Source: Sphingomonadales bacterium (GTDB lineage: Bacteria; Pseudomonadota; Alphaproteobacteria; Sphingomonadales; Sphingomonadaceae). Taken from it: DNA of 6,814 bases. The first letter of the stretch is position 1; each line of letters starts with the position of its first letter. The position numbers were made by a program, and so were the translations under genes. The stretch lies in assembly GCA_004292705.1 (NCBI GenBank), contig RDXA01000163.1:1-6814 (forward strand), written 5' to 3'. Positions 1 to 5,926 of this stretch are shown piece by piece. The notes below the pieces were generated by a model. That model had not been told where the DNA came from. It saw nothing but the letters and a program-made list of their open reading frames with translations, and did no database searches.

Positions 1-15
1 GCTCAACAAGCGGAC

Positions 16-330
16 CTAATCCCGAATTCGATCCCATTCGCCGAATTCATAGGCGATCGAGCCCTCGACGAGCCGCTCCCAGATATCGGAGACGACATCC
101 GCCGGGATGCCGTGAGCCTCAGCCTCAGCCACGGCGGCGGCGATCACGCTGGCCTTGCGCGCCTCATCACGCACCGCATCGCGCATGGGTTTGATCCGGG
201 CAGCGGCGCGCATGTAGCCGAAGCGCTTGGCGAGCAACGCCACCAGCTCCCGGTCAAGCGCATCGACCCCGGCGCGCACCTCGGGCATGGTTTCACAGGC
301 CTCGGGGTCTTTCACGGCGGGATTGGGCAT
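16..330 (-). CDS. Chorismate mutase, AroQ class (short, monofunctional)
   Basis: Probable cytoplasmic chorismate mutase of 104 residues, converting chorismate to prephenate at the branch to phenylalanine and tyrosine. The length and all-helical composition fit the single-domain AroQ fold. Aligned by eye with the E. coli chorismate mutase domain and with PchB, the active-site basic residues are present: R19 (in EVRAGVDALD), R36 (in LLAKRF) and K47 (in ARIK), followed by VRDEAR at 53-58. The C-terminal helix has E95 where the E. coli enzyme has Gln88; yeast chorismate mutase also has Glu there. The ATG at 330 is chosen over a TTG one codon upstream; GGAAG lies about 11 bases before it. It begins 3 bp after the tgt stop, so the two genes are almost certainly cotranscribed. 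The stop is TAG. An isochorismate-pyruvate lyase activity like that of PchB cannot be excluded from sequence, but no siderophore genes are nearby. Confidence 0.85.
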   Translation of the reverse strand: MPNPAVKDPEACETMPEVRAGVDALDRELVALLAKRFGYMRAAARIKPMRDAVRDEARKASVIAAAVAEAEAHGIPADVVSDIWERLVEGSIAYEFGEWDRIRD

Positions 331-333
331 CAA

Positions 334-1464
334 TCAGGCACTTCCAAGGTAATCGCGCCGGAACGTGGCGGCAAAATCGGCGAAACGTGCCCCCGCAATG
401 GCATCGCGCATGCCCTGCATCAAGGCCTGATAGAAGCTGAGATTGTGCTCGGTCACCAGCATCGCGCCGAGCATCTCGCCCGACTTCACCAGATGGTGGA
501 TATAGGCGCGGGAGTAGGTGGTGCAGATCGGACAGGCGCACCGCTCATCCAGCGGGCCGGTATCCTCGGCAAAGCGGGCGTTGCGCAGATTGAGCGGGCC
601 ATTCCAGGTGAAGGCCTGCCCGTTCCGCCCCGAACGGGTCGGCAGCACGCAATCAAACATGTCGATCCCGCGCTCGACCGCGCCGACCAGATCATCGGGC
701 TTGCCCACGCCCATCAGATAGCGCGGGCGATCCTCGGGGAGCATGTCGGGCGCGTAGTCGAGCACGCCGAACATGGCCTCCTGCCCCTCGCCCACAGCAA
801 GGCCGCCGACCGCATAGCCGTCAAAGCCGATATCGGTGAGCTTGTCGGCGCTGATGCGGCGCAGGTCTTCGTGGAGCGCACCCTGCTGGATACCGAACAG
901 CGCGGCGCGGCTGGCGTGCTCCTCGCCGCTGTCGAAGCCATCGCGGCTGCGCTTGGCCCAGCGCATCGAGAGTTCCATGCTCGCCGCGATCTCGTCCTTC
1001 GGGCGATCGGCGCGAGGGCATTCGTCGAAGGCCATCACGATATCGCTGCCGAGCAAGCGCTGGATTTCCATCGAGCGTTCCGGGGTGAGCATATGCTTCG
1101 ACCCGTCGAGGTGGCTGCGAAATTCCACGCCCTGTTCGGTCAGCTTGCGCAGTTCGGAAAGGCTCATCACCTGATAGCCGCCACTGTCGGTCAGGATCGG
1201 GCGCGACCAGTTCATGAAGCGGTGCAGCCCGCCAAGCCGCGCGACGCGCTCGGCTCCGCGCAGCATAAGGTGGTAGGTATTGCCGAGGATGATGTCCGCG
1301 CCCGTGCCGCGCACCGCCTCGGGCTTCATCGCCTTGACCGTCGCCGCCGTGCCGACCGGCATGAAGGCAGGCGTGCGGATTTCGCCGCGCTGCATGGCGA
1401 TGGTGCCGGTCCGGGCCTTGCCGTCTGTGGCGTGAAGCGTGAAGGAGAAGCGCGGGGCCGTCAT
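334..1464 (-). CDS. tgt: Queuine/preQ1 tRNA-guanine transglycosylase
   Basis: Exchanges guanine-34 for preQ1 in the anticodons of tRNA-Asp, -Asn, -His and -Tyr, a step of queuosine synthesis; cytoplasmic. The 376-residue length matches the bacterial family. Key residues are visible: D93 in LTDSGGYQ, D147 in MAFDEC, nucleophile D271 in DMFDCVLPTRSGRNG, and zinc ligands C309, C311, C314 (CACPIC) and H340 (TEHN). They correspond to Zymomonas D102, D156, D280, C318, C320, C323 and H349 at a constant offset of 9. The conserved LRPGAER segment reads LRGAER here (residues 68-73), lacking the proline. The ATG at 1464 is preferred over a GTG at 1503 because it gives the family N-terminus (PRFSFT). Shine-Dalgarno pairing is weak. 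The upstream beta-barrel gene is closed by a terminator, so tgt probably has its own promoter within 1465-1520. Chorismate mutase follows after 3 bp. Confidence 0.97.
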   Translation of the reverse strand: MTAPRFSFTLHATDGKARTGTIAMQRGEIRTPAFMPVGTAATVKAMKPEAVRGTGADIILGNTYHLMLRGAERVARLGGLHRFMNWSRPILTDSGGYQVMSLSELRKLTEQGVEFRSHLDGSKHMLTPERSMEIQRLLGSDIVMAFDECPRADRPKDEIAASMELSMRWAKRSRDGFDSGEEHASRAALFGIQQGALHEDLRRISADKLTDIGFDGYAVGGLAVGEGQEAMFGVLDYAPDMLPEDRPRYLMGVGKPDDLVGAVERGIDMFDCVLPTRSGRNGQAFTWNGPLNLRNARFAEDTGPLDERCACPICTTYSRAYIHHLVKSGEMLGAMLVTEHNLSFYQALMQGMRDAIAGARFADFAATFRRDYLGSA

Positions 1465-1520
1465 GATGCACGCGCCCCTAGCGCCGCCGATGCGTGCTGT
1501 CACCCTCCCCGCCGGGACAC

Positions 1521-1557
1521 AAAAAAGGCAGGAGCAGCGCGGGGAGCTGCTCCTGCC
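1521..1557 (-). terminator. Intrinsic terminator of the beta-barrel gene
   Basis: A perfect 12-bp inverted repeat (GGCAGGAGCAGC at 1527-1538, GCTGCTCCTGCC at 1546-1557) encloses a 7-base loop. Read on the minus strand it is followed directly by six T residues (the A-run 1521-1526 on the plus strand). It begins 26 bases after the TAA of the beta-barrel gene. There is no T-run on the plus-strand side, so it is unidirectional. It separates the barrel gene from tgt. Confidence 0.93.
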
Positions 1558-1583
1558 GGTTCATGATGCGCGTGAATCAGCCT

Positions 1584-2126
1584 TTAGAAGGCGTAGAGCA
1601 CGCCCACGGTTGCGCGGGTGGTGTCGAAGGCGATGGTGTCGAGCCCGGCACGCAGACGGATCGGGCTGTCGCCGATGCCGAATTCGACGCCGGCGCCCAC
1701 GAGGTAGTCACCGTCCGAGGTGTCAGTGCCCGGGGGCACGGCGAGGCCGAACAGGTGGCCAAGGTCAAAGTCGACCTCCTGATACCCGCCGCGCACGAAC
1801 AGCTTGCCTGTCTCGCCGACGCGCACACCGGCGCGGGCGGCAATGCCGTATTCGCTGTCGATCGCGCCATCGCCGAAGTGGTAATTGCCCTCGGCCCCGA
1901 CGAAGAAGGTCTTGCCGACCGGCACATCAACCCCGGCGACCACGCCGTAGATTCCGCCATTGTCATTGTTGATGCCGAGATCGAGCTCGTGGATACCGGC
2001 CGAAGCGCCGACATAGGTCTCGATCTGCGGATCCTCGGTCGACTGCGCCTGGGCAGCCGCCGGAAGGGTGATCGCGCCCATGGCTGCGCCAATGATTGCG
2101 AGCTTGGTGATGGCGATGTTCCTCAT
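1584..2126 (-). CDS. Small outer-membrane beta-barrel protein (OMP_b-brl/OmpA-like barrel)
   Basis: A 180-residue exported protein. Residues 1-27 look like a Sec signal peptide: MRNIAITK, a hydrophobic core to about 22, and an AQA cleavage site before Q28. The rest alternates polar and hydrophobic residues in glycine- and aromatic-rich strands (about 35-47, 57-69, 73-84, 91-105, 107-119, 140-151, 154-166, 171-180), which fits an 8-stranded barrel. The chain ends in VLYAF; a terminal Phe is the usual signal for BAM-mediated insertion. Residues 85-91 and 128-140 probably form turns or loops. The ATG at 2126 is chosen over upstream in-frame codons because it gives the signal peptide and has AAGGA 7 bases before it. 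The function (pore, adhesion or envelope stability) cannot be read from sequence. It is transcribed as its own unit or with the upstream exporter, and ends at the terminator at 1521-1557. Confidence 0.87.
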   Translation of the reverse strand: MRNIAITKLAIIGAAMGAITLPAAAQAQSTEDPQIETYVGASAGIHELDLGINNDNGGIYGVVAGVDVPVGKTFFVGAEGNYHFGDGAIDSEYGIAARAGVRVGETGKLFVRGGYQEVDFDLGHLFGLAVPPGTDTSDGDYLVGAGVEFGIGDSPIRLRAGLDTIAFDTTRATVGVLYAF

Positions 2127-2176
2127 GCTTTTTTCCTTTGCTTGATCGGCCGCAGGGGGTGCGGCGGACGAGCCAG

Positions 2177-2205
2177 CAATTAGGAACCGCCCACTTTCAC
2201 AGCAA
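2177..2205 (-). promoter_or_regulatory. Possible sigma-70-type promoter of the beta-barrel gene
   Basis: On the minus strand TTGCTG (2200-2205) and TAATTG (2177-2182) are separated by exactly 17 bases. It lies about 50 bases before the barrel start codon, leaving a leader that contains a small CCGCA/TGCGG hairpin (2150-2164). The matches to consensus are partial, mainly TTG and TA, so this is a guess supported by spacing and by the adjoining dyad. Confidence 0.3.
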
Positions 2206-2242
2206 TGAACGAACAGACGGGTTGTCATTCATGTCCGTTCAT
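2205..2242. promoter_or_regulatory. Imperfect dyad, candidate operator upstream of the beta-barrel gene
   Basis: ATGAACGAAC (2205-2214) and GTCCGTTCAT (2233-2242) are reverse complements at 9 of 10 positions, separated by 18 bases. A third related element, TCATTCAT (2225-2232), pairs 7 of 8 with the left arm. On the minus strand ATGAACGGAC and ATGAATGACA lie 10 bases apart, one helical turn, on the same DNA face. The dyad touches the putative -35 of the barrel gene, where an activator or repressor could bind. No regulator gene is in the window. Confidence 0.35.
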
Positions 2243-2255
2243 CGGTCTATTCGAT

Positions 2256-2276
2256 CCGACCAATGTCACTGGTCGG
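2256..2276. other. Short hairpin just after the permease gene
   Basis: CCGACCA (2256-2262) and TGGTCGG (2270-2276) form a perfect 7-bp stem with a 7-base loop, 10 bases after the permease stop. No T-run follows on the minus strand, so it would be a weak or Rho-assisted terminator, a 3'-end stabiliser, or a protein-binding palindrome. It is the only terminator-like structure between the exporter genes and the barrel gene. Confidence 0.35.
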
Positions 2277-2286
2277 GCGTGGGATT

Positions 2287-3054
2287 TCACTCGCGCAGCC
2301 GCCATCCGGTATGGAAAATCGCTGCAATTACAACCACGCATGCCGTCAGAAACCCGAGGGTCAGCCCGAGAGAGAGCGCAATCGGCACGTCCGACACACC
2401 ATAGAAGCTGTAGCGCAGCCCACTCACCAGAAAAGCGATGGGATTGGCCAGTGCAACGGCATCCCAGGGGGCGGGCAAATCACGGATCGAATAAAAGGTA
2501 CCGCCCAGAAACGTCAGCGGGGTGAGAATCAGCATTGGAATGATTCCGAGCTTTTCAAAGCTGTCCGCCCAGATACCGAGGATGAATCCGAACAGCGCAA
2601 AGCTGGCTGCCACGAGCATGATGTAGAACGCTGCCAGCAGGGGATATGCGATCTCGTAATCGACAAACAACCGCGCCGTGCCCAGGATGATCGCGGCCAG
2701 GATCAGCCCCTTGGTCGCCGCCGCGCCGACGAAGCCGGCCAGTGTCTCGGCCACACCCACCGGTGCCGACAGCAGTTCGTAGATCGTGCCGGTAGAGCGC
2801 GGCATGTAGATGCCGAAGCTGGCATTGCTGGTGGTCTCTCCCAGCAGGGTGAGCATCAACAGGCCGGGGATGATGAAGGCCCCGTAAGGCACTCCGCCAA
2901 CCGGCTCCATCCGCGCGCCGATCACCGATCCGAACACCACGAAATAGAGCGAAGTGGTGAGCACCGGCGAAAGGATCGACTGGAAGGCAGTGCGAAAGGC
3001 GCGCGCCATTTCGCGGCGGTAAATGGCATAGGCGCTGCGCGGATTGAAATGCAT
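2287..3054 (-). CDS. ABC-2 type transporter permease (YadH-like)
   Basis: Inner-membrane subunit of an ABC exporter, 255 residues, close to the 256 of E. coli YadH and clearly alike by eye: LYFVVFG and the IGAR stretch near the start, PGLLM in TM2, LTPLTFLGGTFYS, then NPIAFLVSGLRY. Six membrane segments are expected at about 26-46, 58-78, 106-128, 138-162, 169-189 and 228-248, with a cytoplasmic basic N-terminus (YRREMARAFR) that may contact the ATPase. The ATG at 3054 shares one base with the ATPase TGA (TGATG), giving tight translational coupling; a GTG one codon upstream is the alternative start. The pair is expected to work as a homodimeric permease with two ATPase subunits. The substrate is unknown. 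YadGH has no firmly established substrate, and NodJ-type relatives export lipo-oligosaccharides. Confidence 0.95.
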   Translation of the reverse strand: MHFNPRSAYAIYRREMARAFRTAFQSILSPVLTTSLYFVVFGSVIGARMEPVGGVPYGAFIIPGLLMLTLLGETTSNASFGIYMPRSTGTIYELLSAPVGVAETLAGFVGAAATKGLILAAIILGTARLFVDYEIAYPLLAAFYIMLVAASFALFGFILGIWADSFEKLGIIPMLILTPLTFLGGTFYSIRDLPAPWDAVALANPIAFLVSGLRYSFYGVSDVPIALSLGLTLGFLTACVVVIAAIFHTGWRLRE

Positions 3055-3998
3055 CACGCCGCCTCCGCCTGATCGCCGAGCAGGCCGACGAAGATATCCT
3101 CGAGCGAGCTGTCATGGATGTCGAGGCTGGTGAACGCGATCCCTTCGCGGGTCAGAGCCTGTGCCAATTGTGCCACCTGCGCCCGGCCTCCACCCTGTCC
3201 GTTGCCGCCGCGATAGATGAGTTTTGCCCTGCCTTCACCCAGTTCGACTGGAAAGGCAGCAATGGTGGACGGCAATTGGCCGAGCGGCTCTGCCAGATCA
3301 ATGACGGCTTCGGTGGTGCCCAGACGCTCCATCATCGCCCGCTTTTCATCCACCATCCGAATGCGCCCGCCCTGGATAATGCCGACACGGTCAGCCATCT
3401 CCTCGGCTTCCTCAATGTAATGGGTGGTAAGGATGATCGTGACGCCGCGCTCTTTCAGCGCCGCAATCTGCTGCCACATGTCCTTGCGCAGTTCGACATC
3501 GACGCCCGCGGTGGGTTCATCAAGGAACAGCAGCTCGGGATCATGCGCCAGCGCCTTGGCGATCAGCACCCGGCGCTTCATGCCGCCGCTCAGCGCGCGA
3601 ATCTGCGCATCGCGCTTGTCCCACAACGACAGGCTGCGCAGGATGTCCTCAATGCGGGCGGGATCATGGACCTTTCCAAACAGGCCCTGCGAATAGGCGA
3701 CAGCGCGCTGAACCGTCTCGAACATGTCGGTAGCGAGCTCCTGCGGCACGAGGCCGATCCGTGCCCGCGCGCTACGCCAGTCGCGCGCAAGATCGTGCCC
3801 GAAGGCGGTGATCGTCCCGTCCGTGGGCCGCACCAGCCCGCAGACCGCGCCGATCAGCGTCGTCTTGCCCGCCCCGTTGGGCCCGAGTAGCGCGAAAATC
3901 TCTCCGGGGCGAATATCGAGATCGACATTGTCGAGCGCGCGGGTGCCGCCGCGATAGGTTTTGGTGAGGCCGCGGATTGAGAGGATGGGTTCGGACAT
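3054..3998 (-). CDS. ABC transporter ATP-binding protein (YadG-like)
   Basis: Cytoplasmic ATPase of an ABC-2 exporter, 314 residues (YadG is 308). All nucleotide-binding motifs are intact: Walker A GPNGAGKTT (39-47), Q-loop Q86 in LVPQE, signature LSGGM (136-140), Walker B LLFLDEP (156-162, with catalytic E161), D-loop AGVD and H193 in TTHY. The C-terminal quarter (about 225-314) is the family's accessory domain and contains a glycine-rich stretch at 264-272 (GGNGQGGGR), probably a flexible loop. The start ATG at 3998 lies 9 bp after the queA stop with GAAGGG just before it, so it is probably cotranscribed with queA. The stop overlaps the permease start by one base. Family membership and pairing with the permease are secure; substrate and direction are inferred from the family. 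Confidence 0.97.
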   Translation of the reverse strand: MSEPILSIRGLTKTYRGGTRALDNVDLDIRPGEIFALLGPNGAGKTTLIGAVCGLVRPTDGTITAFGHDLARDWRSARARIGLVPQELATDMFETVQRAVAYSQGLFGKVHDPARIEDILRSLSLWDKRDAQIRALSGGMKRRVLIAKALAHDPELLFLDEPTAGVDVELRKDMWQQIAALKERGVTIILTTHYIEEAEEMADRVGIIQGGRIRMVDEKRAMMERLGTTEAVIDLAEPLGQLPSTIAAFPVELGEGRAKLIYRGGNGQGGGRAQVAQLAQALTREGIAFTSLDIHDSSLEDIFVGLLGDQAEAA

Positions 3999-4007
3999 GC
4001 CCTTCGG

Positions 4008-5045
4008 TTAGGGCAGCAGTAGCGAGGAGTCACCATAGGAATAGAAGCGATATTCCTGTGCTATGGCATGAGCATAGGCTGCCATCATCCGCTCGCGCCC
4101 CATCAGCGCGCTGACCAGCATCATCAGAGTCGATTTGGGGAGGTGGAAATTGGTCATCAGCCCATCGACGGCCCGCAGCCTGTAGCCCGGCGTGATGAAG
4201 ATGGCCGTGTCCCCGGCAAAGGGCTGGATGATCCCGTTCCCATCGACCGCGCTCTCCAGCAGGCGGAGCGATGTGGTGCCGACTGCGATGATCCGCCCGC
4301 CTTTCGCCCGCGCTTCATTGAGCTGCGCGGCGGTCTCGGTGGAGATGCGCCCGAACTCGGCGTGCATCTGGTGGTCGTCGGTGTCGTCCGCCTTGACCGG
4401 CAGGAAGGTTCCTGCCCCCACGTGCAAGGTCAGCATCGCCCGCCCGATCCCGGCGGCGTCGATGGCATCGACCAGACGCGGGGTGAAATGCAGCGACGCG
4501 GTGGGGGCCGCGACCGCGCCTTCCTCGGCCGCGAACATCGTCTGGTAGTCCTCGAGGTCTTGCGCATCGACCCCGCGTTTGCTGGCAATATAGGGCGGCA
4601 GCGGCATGGTGCCCGCACGGTCGAGCAGGACTTCGACTGGCTCCTCGCCCTCGAAGAACAGTGTGACCGAACCGTCCGCATGGCGAGACTCCGCGATCGC
4701 GGTAACGCCGCCGCCGAACATCAGCTGATCGCCTTCTTTCACCCGCTTGGCGTTGCGAATGAACGCTTGCCAGCGCCTGAGGTCGATCCGCTTGTGCAGC
4801 GTCGCGCCGACCTTCGCTTCGCCGTCGGCGCGGCGGCCTTCGAGCTGGGCGGGAATCACGCGGGTGTCGTTGAATACCAGCACATCGCCCGGGCTCAGCA
4901 GGCCCGGCAGATCGCGCACGCCGCGATCTTCGAACGGCGCGTCGGAACCGCGCACCACCAGCATCCGCGCAGCATCACGCGGGCGCACCGGACGCAGCGC
5001 GATGCGATCCGGCGGAAGATCAAAATCGAACAGGTCTACTTTCAT
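4008..5045 (-). CDS. queA: S-adenosylmethionine:tRNA ribosyltransferase-isomerase
   Basis: Transfers and isomerises the ribosyl moiety of S-adenosylmethionine onto preQ1-34 of tRNA, giving epoxyqueuosine; cytoplasmic. At 345 residues it is near the E. coli length of 356 and collinear with it. Conserved blocks are FNDTRVIPA (58-66), MPLPPYI (147-153), GAVAAPTASLHF (176-187, with Ser where E. coli has Gly), TLHVGAGTF (206-214), VGTTSLR (255-261), TNFHLPKSTL (298-307) and EYRFYSYGD (331-339). The ATG at 5045 gives the family N-terminus (MKVDLFDFDLP). The preceding bases are C/G-rich without a clear Shine-Dalgarno. It starts 42 bp after the cyclophilin gene and is followed 9 bp later by the exporter ATPase. 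Its pathway partner tgt is about 2.5 kb downstream on the same strand, beyond the exporter and barrel genes. Confidence 0.98.
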   Translation of the reverse strand: MKVDLFDFDLPPDRIALRPVRPRDAARMLVVRGSDAPFEDRGVRDLPGLLSPGDVLVFNDTRVIPAQLEGRRADGEAKVGATLHKRIDLRRWQAFIRNAKRVKEGDQLMFGGGVTAIAESRHADGSVTLFFEGEEPVEVLLDRAGTMPLPPYIASKRGVDAQDLEDYQTMFAAEEGAVAAPTASLHFTPRLVDAIDAAGIGRAMLTLHVGAGTFLPVKADDTDDHQMHAEFGRISTETAAQLNEARAKGGRIIAVGTTSLRLLESAVDGNGIIQPFAGDTAIFITPGYRLRAVDGLMTNFHLPKSTLMMLVSALMGRERMMAAYAHAIAQEYRFYSYGDSSLLLP

Positions 5046-5087
5046 GGCGCGCGCCCGTAACCCGATGGCGACCCGCGCGAAAGACCT

Positions 5088-5813
5088 TTAGCCGATCGGG
5101 GCGCTCAGCATGTCGGCCGAAATCGGCGCATCAGTCACCGCAGCGACCGGAGGCGGCGGCAGGTTGTCGCTGGCGAGCGAGGCCTGGACGATATAGGTCG
5201 GGCTCGCTGGCGGCTCACCGCGGTTGATTGCATCCACCGCTTCCATGTTGTCGATCACCCGGCCGAAATTGGTATACTTCTTGTCGAGGCTGAAGCGCGG
5301 GTAGAAGACGATGAAGAACTGGCTGTTGGCGCTGTCATCTTCCGAAGCGCGCGCCATCGATAGCGTGCCGCGCACGTGCGGCATGGGATTGAATTCAGCC
5401 TTGAGGTCGGGAAGCTCGCTCCCGCCCTGCCCGGTACCGGTCGGATCGCCACCCTGCGCCATGAAACCGTCGATCACGCGGTGAAAGATCACCCCGTTAT
5501 AGAACCCGGCACGGGTGAGAGACTTGATCCGCTCAACATGGCTGGGGGCCCAGTCCGCCATCAGCCTGACTTTCACCCGCTGCCCGTTTGACAGGTCAAG
5601 CACCCACACATTGTCGGGTTCGACGGTGGGATCGTAATTGATCGGCGCATAGCTGCGGACTTCCGCCGGAGCCTCGTCTTCATCGGGCTTGGCGGCAGTG
5701 TCACCGAAGGCCACAGGCGGTGTGTCATCGCGCTGCTTCTGCGCGAAGGCCGCATGCGGCACGGTCAGGAGAGCGAGAGCGGCTAAGGCAGGCGCGAATT
5801 TGGCTGTGATCAT
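5088..5813 (-). CDS. Exported cyclophilin-type peptidyl-prolyl cis-trans isomerase
   Basis: Catalyses cis-trans isomerisation of proline peptide bonds, here probably in periplasmic or outer-membrane protein folding. It has 241 residues. Residues 1-24 form a signal peptide (K5, hydrophobic core 7-18, AFA before Q25). Residues 25-65 are an acidic, proline-rich linker. The cyclophilin domain spans about 68-212, with FHRVIDGFMAQGG (110-122, whose R112 matches the catalytic Arg55 of human cyclophilin A), GTLSMAR (149-155), NSQFFI (163-168) and FGRV (183-186). The tryptophan of cyclophilin A (W121 region) is absent, as in many bacterial members. Residues 217-241 are a Pro/Ala-rich tail. The ATG at 5813 is chosen because only it puts the signal peptide at the N-terminus; a TTG at 5897 would add 28 unlikely residues encoded by the tandem repeat. 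A GGA-containing stretch precedes the ATG. queA follows after 42 bp. Confidence 0.95.
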   Translation of the reverse strand: MITAKFAPALAALALLTVPHAAFAQKQRDDTPPVAFGDTAAKPDEDEAPAEVRSYAPINYDPTVEPDNVWVLDLSNGQRVKVRLMADWAPSHVERIKSLTRAGFYNGVIFHRVIDGFMAQGGDPTGTGQGGSELPDLKAEFNPMPHVRGTLSMARASEDDSANSQFFIVFYPRFSLDKKYTNFGRVIDNMEAVDAINRGEPPASPTYIVQASLASDNLPPPPVAAVTDAPISADMLSAPIG

Positions 5814-5836
5814 GGTTCCATCCGGATTTACCAGGC

Positions 5837-5865
5837 CGTGTAGCTTCGCCGGTCTGACACTGCAA
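5837..5865 (-). promoter_or_regulatory. Possible promoter of the cyclophilin-queA-exporter unit
   Basis: On the minus strand TTGCAG (5860-5865) and TACACG (5837-5842) are spaced by 17 bases, about 24 bases before the cyclophilin ATG. The first unit of the 14-bp tandem repeat overlaps the -35. The consensus match is only partial, so this is a low-confidence suggestion. Confidence 0.25.
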
Positions 5866-5904
5866 TGAATGATGGGCAATGAATGATGGGCAATCAATGA
5901 CGGG
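5863..5904. repeat. Tandem repeat, three 14-bp units
   Basis: CAATGAATGATGGG occurs twice without change (5863-5876, 5877-5890). A third unit, CAATCAATGACGGG (5891-5904), has two substitutions. The units are head-to-tail with no spacer. On the minus strand each unit contains CCCATCATTCATTG. The array lies between coaD and the cyclophilin gene and is probably a slippage-generated minisatellite. It may position promoter or regulator contacts, because it ends at the possible -35. Confidence 0.93.
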
Positions 5905-5923
5905 TGCGGCGCGCAGCCGCATC
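5903..5923. other. GC-rich hairpin after coaD, possible weak terminator
   Basis: TGCGGC (5905-5910) and GCCGCA (5916-5921) form a 6-bp stem around GCGCA; a G-T and a G-C pair extend it outward. It begins 3 bases after the coaD stop on the minus strand. No T-run follows (CGTCATTGATT), so it may attenuate rather than stop transcription, or serve as an mRNA 3' end. Confidence 0.35.
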
Positions 5924-5926
5924 GCC

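Noticed and set aside
24..48. Two GAATTC hexamers 19 bp apart
   Set aside because: They fall in the coding sequence of chorismate mutase in different codon contexts and have no flanking symmetry; chance.
112..1566. A 484-codon plus-strand open frame across tgt
   Set aside because: It is antisense to tgt, whose family identity and active-site residues are secure. The translation is His/Ala/Gly/Arg-rich with no recognisable domain, typical of the reverse frame of GC-rich coding DNA.
2150..2164. CCGCA/TGCGG hairpin in the leader of the barrel gene as a riboswitch or thermometer
   Set aside because: Only a 5-bp stem that does not cover the AAGGA ribosome-binding site; too small to support a regulatory RNA claim.
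1494..2183. A 229-codon plus-strand open frame opposite the beta-barrel gene
   Set aside because: It crosses the terminator and the barrel promoter region and shows no domain. The minus-strand protein has a signal peptide, barrel strands and a terminal Phe.
2263..3072. A 269-codon plus-strand open frame opposite the permease gene
   Set aside because: The translation is charged and low-complexity, without motifs. The minus-strand permease explains the region fully.
4068..5060. A 330-codon plus-strand open frame opposite queA
   Set aside because: A shadow of queA in third-position GC-rich sequence, with no domain or start-site support.
5863..5904. CRISPR array
   Set aside because: The 14-bp units are contiguous with no spacers and no cas genes are nearby; it is a simple tandem repeat.
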